A stretch of 50,524 nucleotides of DNA from JANRKT01 sp033763355 (GTDB lineage Bacteria; Bacteroidota; Bacteroidia; Chitinophagales; Chitinophagaceae): assembly GCA_033763355.1 (NCBI GenBank), contig JANRKT010000290.1:1-50524 (forward strand), read 5' to 3'. Positions 31,713 to 39,603 of this stretch are shown one piece after another. The notes under the pieces were generated by a model that saw only the letters and a list, made by a program, of their open reading frames with translations, had not been told where the DNA came from and made no database searches. The position numbers and the translations under genes are program-made. Positions within the stretch are counted from its first letter, which is position 1, and the number at the start of each line of letters is the position of its first letter.

Positions 31713-33896
31713 ATGAAGAAAATATCAATGATTTTTATTCTGTCAGCCTGTTATTTAACGGTAATTGCACAGTTCAAACCCAAGGAAATCACGTGGACAA
31801 AAGATGGCAACGGCTATTATACTTCAGAAAATGCAACACTTAAAAAAACAGATCTTGTCACCGGCCAGGAAACCATACTGGTAAAACCTGAACAGTTAAA
31901 ACCTCCAGGCAGTTCAAAACCTTTAAATATTGCCGATTTTGAATTCAGCGCTGACAACAGCAAGCTTCTCATATTTACCAATACTGCAAGGGTGTGGCGT
32001 TATAATACAAGGGGTGATTACTGGTTGCTGGACCTGGCAGGCAACCAGCTAAAGCAAATCGGGAAAAACAAACCCGCTCAGTCATTAATGTATGCAAAGC
32101 TTTCACCTGATGGAATGAAAGTGGCTTATGTAAGCGAAAAAAATATTTATGCGGAGGACATCGGTACGGGAAAATCAACCGCTATCACAACTGATGGTAA
32201 AGCCAAGCTTATCAACGGTACATTTGATTGGGTATATGAAGAGGAATTTGGCTGCCGTGACGGTTTTCGCTGGAGCCCCGATGGTAAAATGATTGCTTAC
32301 TGGCAGGTGGATGCCAACCAGATCAGGGATTACCTGATGCTGAATACAACTGATTCAGTTTATTCTTTTGTAGTGCCGGTTGAATATCCTAAAGTGGGTG
32401 AATACCCTTCACCTGTTCGCCTGGGAGTGGTATCAGCAGAAGGCGGTAACAGCACCTGGATGAATATACCCGGTGACCCCAAAAATAATTATTTACCAAG
32501 AATGGAGTGGGCGGCAAATTCAGCTGAACTGATCGTTCAGCAACTTAACCGCAAACAAAACGAGAGCAAACTGTACCTCTGCAATGCGGCAACCGGAGCT
32601 GCAAATGTTATTTATACTGAAACTGATAAAGCATGGATAGATATAAAATCTAGGTGGAATGACGATGACCCCCGCGGATGGGAATGGGTAAGTGATGGAA
32701 AGGAATTTTTATGGGTGAGTGAGAAGGATGGCTGGCGGCATATTTACAAAATAAGCCGTGACGGTAAAAAAGAAATATTGCTTACACCCGGCAATTACGA
32801 TATAGAAAGAATAAGCGCTGTTGATGGTAACAATAATTATGTTTATTTCATTGCATCCCCTGAAAACGCGACACAACGTTATTTGTACCGCACCAAAATG
32901 GATGGTAAGGGAAAAGCGGAACTGGTTTCGCCTGCGGCATTGAAAGGGACACACAGTTATGAAATTTCTCCTGCAGCAAAATATGCAATGCACAATTTTA
33001 CCAGCAGGAATGTTCAGCCGGTAACGGAATGGATAAAATTACCTGAGCACAAGGCCCTTAAAGAAGATCAAAGCATTGCACGAAACATAAAAACCCAGGA
33101 GCGTAAAAACATGGAATTTTTTACCATTACAACAGATGACGGAGTGGCGATGGACGGCTGGATTTCCAAACCTGATAATTTTGACAGTTCAAAAAAATAC
33201 CCGGTGCTGCTTTATGTTTACGGTGAGCCTGCTGCAACAACTGTTGAAGATGTGTTTTATGCAGGGAACAATTTTATGTTTGCAGGCAACATGGGCGCCA
33301 ATGGTTATTTCTATGTTTCATTCAACAACCGCGGCACACCAACATTAAAAGGTGCAGCATGGCGCAAGGCTATTTACAGGAATATCGGCCGCATCAACAT
33401 ACGTGACCAGGCCATGGCCATGAAAAAATTGCTGCAGCAGCGATCGTATCTTGATACCGGGCGTGTAGCTTCATGGGGATGGAGCGGCGGTGGTTCATCC
33501 ACTTTAAATCTTTTGTTTCAATATCCCGATATATTCAAAACAGGTATTGCCGTGGCAGCAGTGGGCAACCAGTTGTTTTATGATAACATTTACCAGGAGC
33601 GTTATATGGGCTTACCGCAGGAAAACAAAGACGATTTTATAAATGGTTCCCCCGTTACTTATGCAAAAAATCTGAAGGGCAACCTGCTTTACATTCATGG
33701 AACCGGCGATGACAATGTGCATTATTCCAACGCAGAAGTGTTGCTGAATGAACTGATTAAACACAACCGTCAGTTTCAGTTTATGCCTTATCCCAACCGT
33801 ACACATGGCATTTCCGAAGGACAGGGTACCTTTACCCATTTAAGAACTTTATATACGCAGTATTTATTAAAGAACTGCCCTCCGGGGCCAAGGTAA
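31713..33896 (+). CDS. Dipeptidyl peptidase IV-type serine peptidase (S9)
   Basis: A 727-residue exported peptidase with signal peptide MKKISMIFILSACYLTVIAQ. The beta-propeller domain contains the DPP-IV Glu motif (DWVYEEEFGCRDGFRWSP), which holds the substrate amino terminus. The alpha/beta-hydrolase domain follows, with nucleophile GWSGGGSSTL, catalytic Asp in GTGDDNVHYSNAE and His in NRTHGISEGQ. GWSGGG in place of GWSYGG is, as I recall, found in a Bacteroidota sub-branch, so it is not evidence of inactivity. It removes X-Pro or related dipeptides in the periplasm. It is divergent from hslR and converges on the AbiEii gene with only 26 bases between the stops. Confidence 0.93.
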   Translation: MKKISMIFILSACYLTVIAQFKPKEITWTKDGNGYYTSENATLKKTDLVTGQETILVKPEQLKPPGSSKPLNIADFEFSADNSKLLIFTNTARVWRYNTRGDYWLLDLAGNQLKQIGKNKPAQSLMYAKLSPDGMKVAYVSEKNIYAEDIGTGKSTAITTDGKAKLINGTFDWVYEEEFGCRDGFRWSPDGKMIAYWQVDANQIRDYLMLNTTDSVYSFVVPVEYPKVGEYPSPVRLGVVSAEGGNSTWMNIPGDPKNNYLPRMEWAANSAELIVQQLNRKQNESKLYLCNAATGAANVIYTETDKAWIDIKSRWNDDDPRGWEWVSDGKEFLWVSEKDGWRHIYKISRDGKKEILLTPGNYDIERISAVDGNNNYVYFIASPENATQRYLYRTKMDGKGKAELVSPAALKGTHSYEISPAAKYAMHNFTSRNVQPVTEWIKLPEHKALKEDQSIARNIKTQERKNMEFFTITTDDGVAMDGWISKPDNFDSSKKYPVLLYVYGEPAATTVEDVFYAGNNFMFAGNMGANGYFYVSFNNRGTPTLKGAAWRKAIYRNIGRINIRDQAMAMKKLLQQRSYLDTGRVASWGWSGGGSSTLNLLFQYPDIFKTGIAVAAVGNQLFYDNIYQERYMGLPQENKDDFINGSPVTYAKNLKGNLLYIHGTGDDNVHYSNAEVLLNELIKHNRQFQFMPYPNRTHGISEGQGTFTHLRTLYTQYLLKNCPPGPR

Positions 33897-33922
33897 TTTA
33901 TAGTTGTGAAACCTGAAATTTG

Positions 33923-34540
33923 TTACCTGCATTGAAGGGTAATATATTTTTTTATTTCACCCCACGTAGCTGTATAAGGAGGGATACCATTGATTTCCGG
34001 ATCATTTTCGGCATCTTCGAAATAGGTAATGCTTTTCCACAGAAAAAAAAGTTGCGATTTGCTATATCTGTGTTCAAACCACTCAAGCATTTTATTCCAT
34101 CCATATAGTTTCAGTAAAGCGTAAATGTCAAAAAAATCTTTTTTCTTTCCCCTGCCACACACAGTATGCATTTTCATTGCACATATATCTGGTATTGAAT
34201 AAAATGTTATTTCATTTTCCCGTATAAATGGGGAAACCAGAGGGAATGGTTCATTCACAAAGTCGCATTTTATACCACTGATATTACAAAACAACATAGT
34301 TTGCATTTTCCCTTTTGGTTCATATTTCTGAGGGAATTTGCCTGCCAATAAATTTTCAAGATCAGCTGGCGGGAATTTCTCCGGTGAAAAGATATCCAGG
34401 TCAATTGAATTCCTGTGCCCGATCTGCAAAGCAAGCGATGTGCCTCCTGCCAATCCGAAATTGGATTTAATAAAAGGTATCCTGAAAATTTCTTTCAGTA
34501 ATGCTAAAACATCAGGTTTAATGGTAGAAAGATGAAGCAT
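33923..34540 (-). CDS. AbiEii/AbiGii-type nucleotidyltransferase toxin
   Basis: A 205-residue protein of the DUF1814/AbiEii group. The nucleotidyltransferase motif is GGTSLALQIGHRNSIDLDIF (GG-x-S with the D-x-D pair), the later acidic strand GIKCDFV is present, and the helix motif KMHTVCGRGKKKDFFDIYAL matches the conserved K...R..KD..D segment. AbiEii proteins act as toxins in abortive-infection systems by modifying tRNAs or nucleotides. The upstream partner overlaps by 23 bases and is probably the antitoxin. AT-rich sequence and lack of link to neighbours suggest acquisition by transfer. Confidence 0.9.
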   Translation of the reverse strand: MLHLSTIKPDVLALLKEIFRIPFIKSNFGLAGGTSLALQIGHRNSIDLDIFSPEKFPPADLENLLAGKFPQKYEPKGKMQTMLFCNISGIKCDFVNEPFPLVSPFIRENEITFYSIPDICAMKMHTVCGRGKKKDFFDIYALLKLYGWNKMLEWFEHRYSKSQLFFLWKSITYFEDAENDPEINGIPPYTATWGEIKKYITLQCR

Positions 34541-34787
34541 GTAATTCGTGGATGGGTATTTTAAAATACCAGCTGCAAAAATGCCTTGTTTTGGGATCCA
34601 GTTCTTTTGATTTTTTTAGTGAATTCACTATTTCCTGCTCAGGATACAGTTCAAGTAACTTTTTAAAATCTTCGAGGCTGCCCCTCGTAATAACCCTTTC
34701 AATAACATAGCGTTTATGCTGCTGCATGTTTATGGAAGAAGTATCAGCGTCCCAAAAAAGGTTTTCTGAGAAAGGAAACAAATTCAT
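34518..34787 (-). CDS. DUF6922-like small protein, probable antitoxin partner of AbiEii
   Basis: An 89-residue protein starting MNLFPFSENLFWDADTSSIN. The segments FWD, HKRYVIERVITRGSLEDFKK and SKELDPKTRHFCSWYF match a family I recall as DUF6922, found immediately before AbiEii-like genes. No catalytic motif is visible and no typical DNA-binding helix is obvious. Overlap of 23 bases with the toxin gene shows coupling. The antitoxin role is inferred from position. Confidence 0.78.
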   Translation of the reverse strand: MNLFPFSENLFWDADTSSINMQQHKRYVIERVITRGSLEDFKKLLELYPEQEIVNSLKKSKELDPKTRHFCSWYFKIPIHELHASSFYH

Positions 34788-34806
34788 TCGTCAAATTTAA
34801 ACAAAA

Positions 34807-34831
34807 CGGGACAACAAAACCTGTTGTCCCG
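34807..34831 (-). terminator. Terminator downstream of the sigma/anti-sigma/DUF4097 operon
   Basis: Nine-base-pair stem CGGGACAAC/GTTGTCCCG with a 7-base loop. On the minus strand the tail is TTTTGTTTAAATTT, fitting an intrinsic terminator for the operon ending at 34948. A second stem, ACAAGCTC/GAGCTTGT, lies at 34836-34856 between it and the stop codon. The rest of the 34788-34947 gap shows nothing else. Confidence 0.65.
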
Positions 34832-34947
34832 GCTAACAAGCTCACCCGGAGCTTGTGGAGCTGCAACTGTTCTTCCAACAGTTTCACGGGTCTTTGTTCA
34901 CAGTATAATGATTAACGGGGTTGTGACAGCGGGTTTGGAAGACCTGG

Positions 34948-35949
34948 TTATATTACTTTACCTTCTTTCTTTTTGGATTTCTTTTCTGAGAAATCAACGC
35001 TCAGGTTATGGCCAACCACCACTTCACCAAAATCTGATTTTACTTTTACTTTACCAGAGCCGCTGCCCGCAGTGCCATAATATTGTTTATTGAAACGTGG
35101 GCCATGCCTGTCATCATCATCATCTTTGTCTTCTTTTATGGCAAAGCTGCTTTTGTTGGATAATTCGCCAAAGCTTGTTTTAATATCAAAGCTGGCGGAA
35201 AAATTGCTGGCTACATCAAGGTACAGGGTGGAGTAGGAGCTTTTGGCATCAAAATCTTTCATGCTGTTATCCATCACCAGCCTTGCCTTGCTGAATTCAA
35301 TGCGGCCGTCTATTTCCCCGCTTATTTTTTTAACCTGCCCTTCTGAAAACTTAATGGTTAGTTTACCGCCGTTAATGCTTTCAATAGTCGCCTTGCCAAA
35401 CTCCACGTTTACTTCTTTTACGTTGCTGAGGTTGCCTGCAGTAAGGCTGCCGAATTTACTTTCCAGTTCCACCTGCCCGCGGTAATCGGGTACAATCATT
35501 GGCCCGAACTGGTTGCTGGCGTCAAGGGGGTTGCCTGCCGGCAAATACACGAGGTAATCAATCTTCATGCTTTGCTCTTTGTATTCTTTTTTATCTCCTT
35601 TATGCCAGTCTTCTTTCTGGTCTTTCATGTTGGTTTTAAAATACACACCACCTGAACTTTTACCGTCCGTAATGCTGATGCGGTCAAGTATTTTCTGGGC
35701 TATTTCATCAGTTGATGCTTTGGCAACAATGGTTACATCAACCTTAATTTCATTTTTATCCCATGTTACCAGTTTCATTTCGCCAAACTGGTTGTTGAGG
35801 GAAATTTTATCGCTGCCGCTGATGCCGTAACTTTTTGAATAAGTTTTTTTCTTTTCAACCAGCATAGGGTCGCCGGCTTTTGCAACAGCGGGCATAATCC
35901 CGAGTGCAATACTGAGTACTGCTATGCCTGTAAAAAATTTACGTTTCAT
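34948..35949 (-). CDS. DUF4097-like beta-repeat exported protein
   Basis: A 333-residue protein with a signal peptide (MKRKFFTGIAVLSIALGIMPAVAKA). The mature part is built of short beta repeats with a recurring (Q/S/E)FG core: NNQFGEMKL, SNQFGPMIV, ESKFGSLTA, VEFGKATIES, KTSFGELSN and KSDFGEVVV, as in DUF4097/DUF2807 putative adhesins. An acidic run (KEDKDDDDDRHG) sits near residue 275. It is the last gene of a sigma/anti-sigma operon, overlapping the anti-sigma gene by four bases, so it may be an envelope component or signal-side partner of that regulator. Function unknown. Confidence 0.82.
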   Translation of the reverse strand: MKRKFFTGIAVLSIALGIMPAVAKAGDPMLVEKKKTYSKSYGISGSDKISLNNQFGEMKLVTWDKNEIKVDVTIVAKASTDEIAQKILDRISITDGKSSGGVYFKTNMKDQKEDWHKGDKKEYKEQSMKIDYLVYLPAGNPLDASNQFGPMIVPDYRGQVELESKFGSLTAGNLSNVKEVNVEFGKATIESINGGKLTIKFSEGQVKKISGEIDGRIEFSKARLVMDNSMKDFDAKSSYSTLYLDVASNFSASFDIKTSFGELSNKSSFAIKEDKDDDDDRHGPRFNKQYYGTAGSGSGKVKVKSDFGEVVVGHNLSVDFSEKKSKKKEGKVI

Positions 35950-36536
35950 ATTTTTTGCGTTTTCGGTTGTTTAAATTTTTGAATAATGATTAATTGCTGG
36001 TTCAGTAAGTCAATCTGCATTTGCAGGTTCTGGATCATGGCCTGCAGCAGTTGTTCTTTATTGGGGTTAGCCGGCAAGGTGCTGCGCAACACCTGATAGG
36101 CGCTGTCTAACCTGGTAACATCTGCAGAAAACTGTTTGTATAATTCGGGTTGCTCTTTTTCAATGGCTTTTATTTCGGCCTGCTTATTTTCAATCATACT
36201 GGCAAACTGCACCATCATTTGTGCATACTGGGGATCAATTTCTTCAACTACCGGGTCAGATGCAGAAGCTCCTTTTACTGCAGGTGTTTCAGTTTGTTTT
36301 TGTGCTAAAGGTTGTGTTGCAGAGGGCTTATTGTTAAAGAGATATACTGCCGTTACAGAAACCGCAAGCAATACGCTTGCCGCCACACTCCATTTCATCA
36401 GGTTCATCCTTACCACTTTTGTTTTTTGCGTAGTTGCAGGCGTTATCTGCGATGCAATGTTGTCCCATACTTTGGATGACGGGGTTTTATCGTCGAAGCT
36501 TTCACGGTTATCTCTTGCAAAACGTTCAAGGTTCAT
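35946..36536 (-). CDS. Membrane protein, probable anti-sigma factor
   Basis: A 196-residue protein with a cytoplasmic N terminus (NLERFARDNRESFDDKTPSS, then VWDNIASQI), one transmembrane helix at about residues 47-67 (MKWSVAASVLLAVSVTAVYLF) and an exported coiled-coil-like C terminus rich in Gln and Leu (NLQMQIDLLNQQLIIIQKF). It overlaps both the sigma-factor gene and the DUF4097 gene by ATGA, the usual layout of ECF sigma operons. The N-terminal region has no zinc-binding anti-sigma motif (HxxxCxxC); the role is inferred from operon position and topology. Confidence 0.75.
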   Translation of the reverse strand: MNLERFARDNRESFDDKTPSSKVWDNIASQITPATTQKTKVVRMNLMKWSVAASVLLAVSVTAVYLFNNKPSATQPLAQKQTETPAVKGASASDPVVEEIDPQYAQMMVQFASMIENKQAEIKAIEKEQPELYKQFSADVTRLDSAYQVLRSTLPANPNKEQLLQAMIQNLQMQIDLLNQQLIIIQKFKQPKTQKI

Positions 36537-37096
36537 TGTACACCTCCGTTTTTTAAGATGGATAATAATTTTTGTTTAGCTCTCATATACTGAGTTCTTG
36601 TTGTTGATTCTGCTACCTGCAGTATTTCTGCAATTTCTTCGTGGTCGTACCCTTCCAGCAGGTACAGGCTCAATACCGTCCTGTACCCGTCAGGAAGCTG
36701 CTGAATTCCCCTTCTTACCTGCTCCACCTTCCATTGAATCTCTTTTTCATCAATTGTATTTTCTTCAGGCATTTCTGCCACACCTGTTTTTTCTATATCT
36801 ATCAGGTCCATCTTTTTTTTGCGTAGAGTATTGATGGATTTATTCACTACTATTTGTTTTAACCACGACCCGAAACTTGAACGGTTTTCGAAGCTGTGGA
36901 TGTGCCGGAAAGCATCCGTAAATGATTCCTGCAGCACATCCTCAGCGTCTGCTATGTTATTGAGGATGCGATAACCCGTATTAAACATCGCTTTTGAATA
37001 CAGTTCGTACAGCTTCTTAAAACTCAGCGTATCTCCCTGCTTACAGCGTTCTACCAGATCCAGGTGGGGTGATTTTGCAGCCAGCTCCACAAGCAT
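36533..37096 (-). CDS. ECF RNA polymerase sigma factor
   Basis: About 187 residues from the ATG at 37094-37096; the open frame runs to 37219 but the extra 41 residues are unlike the family. Region 2 is ALSFKKLYELYSKAMFNTGY-like (SFKKLYELYSKAMFNTGYRI) with DAEDVLQESFTDAFRHI, and region 4 is RGIQQLPDGYRTVLSLYLLE followed by HEEIAEILQVAESTTRTQYM. It directs transcription of an unidentified regulon, probably including its own operon. Overlap with the anti-sigma gene shows coupling. Confidence 0.93.
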   Translation of the reverse strand: MLVELAAKSPHLDLVERCKQGDTLSFKKLYELYSKAMFNTGYRILNNIADAEDVLQESFTDAFRHIHSFENRSSFGSWLKQIVVNKSINTLRKKKMDLIDIEKTGVAEMPEENTIDEKEIQWKVEQVRRGIQQLPDGYRTVLSLYLLEGYDHEEIAEILQVAESTTRTQYMRAKQKLLSILKNGGVQ

Positions 37097-37259
37097 TTTT
37101 TTATCTGATTTAATAATAGTGACACAGCTATGTGCACCATGTTGCATAAAGGTCAAAAAAAAATTCCTCACCCCGGCTTCACACAGATGGTTTCTGGAAC
37201 AGGCATTCCCTCTGCACAAAGTGAAGGAGGTGAGGAAGAGGCATTTGCCTGTAGTAACC

Positions 37260-37268
37260 TATCTTTGC
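37260..37268 (+). promoter_or_regulatory. -7 element of the acyl-CoA dehydrogenase gene
   Basis: TATCTTTGC, perfect TAnnTTTG, about 45 bases before the ATG at 37313. It lies inside the upstream part of the open frame and so supports 37313 as the start. Confidence 0.7.
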
Positions 37269-37312
37269 GCCGTTTAAAAAAGAATTACAGGTTTATATTA
37301 AAATACCCTGCT

Positions 37313-38494
37313 ATGGCTTTAAAAGATTTGTTTCAGTCGCCTGATTATTTTCTGCTGGATGAATTGCTTACAGATGAACAAAAACTGATAAGGGAAACAG
37401 TCCGTAATTACGTTAAGAAAGAAATCTCCCCCATTATAGAGGATTATGCCCAGCGTGCAGAGTTCCCGCAGCAAATTGTAAAGCAATTGGGCGACCTCGG
37501 CTGTTTTGGGCCCACTGTTCCGGTTGAATATGGCGGCGGCGGGCTGGATTACATCAGCTATGGATTAATGATGCAGGAACTGGAAAGGGGTGATAGCGGG
37601 GTAAGGTCAACCGCCTCTGTACAGGGTTCGCTGGTAATGTTTCCCATTTATGCTTACGGCAGCGAAGAGCAGCGTAAAAAGTACCTGCCCAAATTGGCCA
37701 ATGGTGAATGGCTGGGTTGTTTTGGATTAACCGAACCCAACCATGGAAGCGACCCCGGCAGCATGTTGAGCAACATTAAAGATAAAGGCGACCATGTATT
37801 GTTGAACGGGAGTAAAATGTGGATCAGCAATGCACCTTATTCACATGTGGCAGTAGTATGGGCAAAGGATGAAGCCGGAGAGATAAGGGGTATAATACTT
37901 GAAAGGGGCATGGAAGGTTTTTCAACCCCCGCTACTCATGGCAAATGGAGCCTCAGGGCTTCTGCAACCGGAGAACTGGTTTTTGACAATGTAAAAGTTC
38001 CCAAAGAAAATATCCTGCCTGGTGTAAAGGGATTGAAAGGGCCTTTGAGTTGTTTAACAAAAGCCCGGTATGGCATTGCGTGGGGCAGTGTGGGCGCAGC
38101 CATGGATTGTTATGACACCGCATTGCGTTACAGCAAGGAGAGGGTACAGTTCGACAGGCCCATAGGCGGTTTTCAATTGCAGCAAAAAAAGCTGGCGGAA
38201 ATGGTTACTGAAATTACCAAAGCCCAGCTTTTGAACTGGCGGTTGGGTGTTTTAATGAATAATGGCAAAGCCACGCCGCAGCAGGTAAGTATGGCAAAAC
38301 GCAACGGTTGCGAAATTGCGGCTAACATATGCCGTGACGCAAGGCAAATGCTCGGTGGCATGGGCATAACAGGGGAGTATTCCGTAATGCGCCACATGAT
38401 GAACCTGGAAAGTGTGATAACTTATGAAGGCACACATGATATACATTTGCTGATTACAGGGATGGATGTAACAGGGTTTAATGCATTTAAGTAA
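37313..38494 (+). CDS. Acyl-CoA dehydrogenase, probable glutaryl-CoA dehydrogenase
   Basis: A 393-residue FAD enzyme starting MALKDLFQSPDYFLLDELLT; upstream in-frame codons back to 37130 are excluded by the promoter at 37260. Motifs of the family: FGLTEPNHGSDPGSM (substrate/FAD loop), KMWISNAPYSHVAVVWAK, RVQFDRPIGGFQLQQKKLAE, and TYEGTHDIHLLITG with the catalytic Glu. The EPNHGSDP and EGTHDIH wording with an RSTASVQGSLVM segment is typical of glutaryl-CoA dehydrogenases, which convert glutaryl-CoA to crotonyl-CoA in lysine and aromatic degradation. Related substrates cannot be excluded. Confidence 0.92.
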   Translation: MALKDLFQSPDYFLLDELLTDEQKLIRETVRNYVKKEISPIIEDYAQRAEFPQQIVKQLGDLGCFGPTVPVEYGGGGLDYISYGLMMQELERGDSGVRSTASVQGSLVMFPIYAYGSEEQRKKYLPKLANGEWLGCFGLTEPNHGSDPGSMLSNIKDKGDHVLLNGSKMWISNAPYSHVAVVWAKDEAGEIRGIILERGMEGFSTPATHGKWSLRASATGELVFDNVKVPKENILPGVKGLKGPLSCLTKARYGIAWGSVGAAMDCYDTALRYSKERVQFDRPIGGFQLQQKKLAEMVTEITKAQLLNWRLGVLMNNGKATPQQVSMAKRNGCEIAANICRDARQMLGGMGITGEYSVMRHMMNLESVITYEGTHDIHLLITGMDVTGFNAFK

Positions 38495-38669
38495 TACCCC
38501 CGTCCCCAGAAAGTGGAAGAGGGATAATCAGGTTTTGTGTATTCTTTTGCTTACCGCTTTTTGAAAACATGGATTGTACAATGAGTAATTATATTTTCAG
38601 GGTGCTTTTAATGCAAGGGCATATATCTTCATTCAATATCATTAAAACTTCCCTTCAGGGGCCGGGGGT

Positions 38670-39194
38670 ATGATCATCTTTCTTCTTGGTTTTATGGGTT
38701 CAGGCAAATCTTACTGGGCAAGGCAATTGTCGCTTAAGTTGGGCATACCCGCTTACGACCTGGATAAAGAAGTGGCCAACCGTGAAGGCAAACCCATTAC
38801 AGCTATTTTTAAAGAAGACGGGGAGGAATATTTCAGGGGCAAAGAGAAAGAGGTCTTACACCAACTAACAGCCGAAATTGTTAAGGAAAATTCCGGTAAA
38901 GGTGTTATCATTGCCTGTGGCGGAGGTACACCTTGTTTTTATGACAACATGCAATGGATGAACCGTCAGGGTATTACCGTTTGGCTCAATCCACCCGTTG
39001 AAACACTTGTGCAGCGGTTAAGTAATGAAACTGAACACCGTCCCCTGGTGCGTGGAAAAAGTAAAGCGGAACTTGAAAGCTTTATTGTTTCCAGACTCGA
39101 AGAACGAAAAGCCTTTTATCAGCAGTCAAAAATTGAAATTGCCAACACAGCATTAACTGTTGAAAAACTCTTAAAAAAACTCAGCGATGCATAG
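38670..39194 (+). CDS. aroK: Shikimate kinase AroK
   Basis: A 174-residue enzyme of chorismate synthesis: Walker A GFMGSGKSYWARQL, shikimate-binding YDLDKEV (Asp), FRGKEKEVL (Arg), CGGGTPCF, and the lid Arg in EHRPLVRGKS. All are in the expected order and the length is normal. It starts MIIFLLG directly. Its last eight bases overlap the DUF423 gene. Confidence 0.95.
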   Translation: MIIFLLGFMGSGKSYWARQLSLKLGIPAYDLDKEVANREGKPITAIFKEDGEEYFRGKEKEVLHQLTAEIVKENSGKGVIIACGGGTPCFYDNMQWMNRQGITVWLNPPVETLVQRLSNETEHRPLVRGKSKAELESFIVSRLEERKAFYQQSKIEIANTALTVEKLLKKLSDA

Positions 39195-39603
39195 GTTTTT
39201 CTTAAAAATTGCAGCCCTGCTTGGGGCGTTAAGTGTTATGCTCGGTGCATTTGGCGCACATAAACTTAAAGAAATGGTGGAACCTGCGACCCTTTCTACT
39301 TTTCAAACAGGGGTTACATACCAGTTTTATCATGCTTTGGCTTTATTGGCTGCGGGGATACTCTACAAAAGGTACCGTAACAAATGGATCATTTGGTCAG
39401 GTGGCGCTTTTATTGCCGGAATCATTTTATTCAGCGGATCGTTATATGTTCTTACTGTTATGCAGGCAACTGAAAAAGTAGGTGTGGGCAGCATAGGTTA
39501 TATAACACCTGCAGGCGGTGTTGTGCTTATTGCCGGCTGGCTCTGTCTTTTTATAGGCATACCTGCCAGCAGGGTTTCAGAGCGGAATGAGAAGGACGGT
39601 TAA
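39187..39603 (+). CDS. DUF423 family small membrane protein
   Basis: A 138-residue protein with four helices. The start MHRFFLKIAALLGALSVMLGAFGAHKLK is the DUF423 (YgdD/YwdK) signature, along with TYQFYHALALLAAGIL and the last-helix TPAGGVVLIAGWLCLF. Function is unknown in all organisms. It overlaps aroK by eight bases, so the two are co-transcribed, and its 3' end overlaps the convergent kinase gene by 27 bases. Confidence 0.93.
   Translation: MHRFFLKIAALLGALSVMLGAFGAHKLKEMVEPATLSTFQTGVTYQFYHALALLAAGILYKRYRNKWIIWSGGAFIAGIILFSGSLYVLTVMQATEKVGVGSIGYITPAGGVVLIAGWLCLFIGIPASRVSERNEKDG

Noticed and set aside
33470..33500. GWSGGG in place of GWSYGG at the DPP-IV nucleophile, possibly an inactive enzyme
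   Set aside because: Ser, Asp and His of the triad are all present, and I recall this variant from a Bacteroidota sub-branch.
37097..37219. Upstream extension of the sigma-factor gene
   Set aside because: The extra 41 residues are unlike any ECF sigma region 1 or 2 and the ATG at 37096 gives a normal family start.
38495..38669. Possible small gene or RNA between the acyl-CoA dehydrogenase and aroK
   Set aside because: No open frame, strong hairpin or perfect -7 element was found in the 175 bases.
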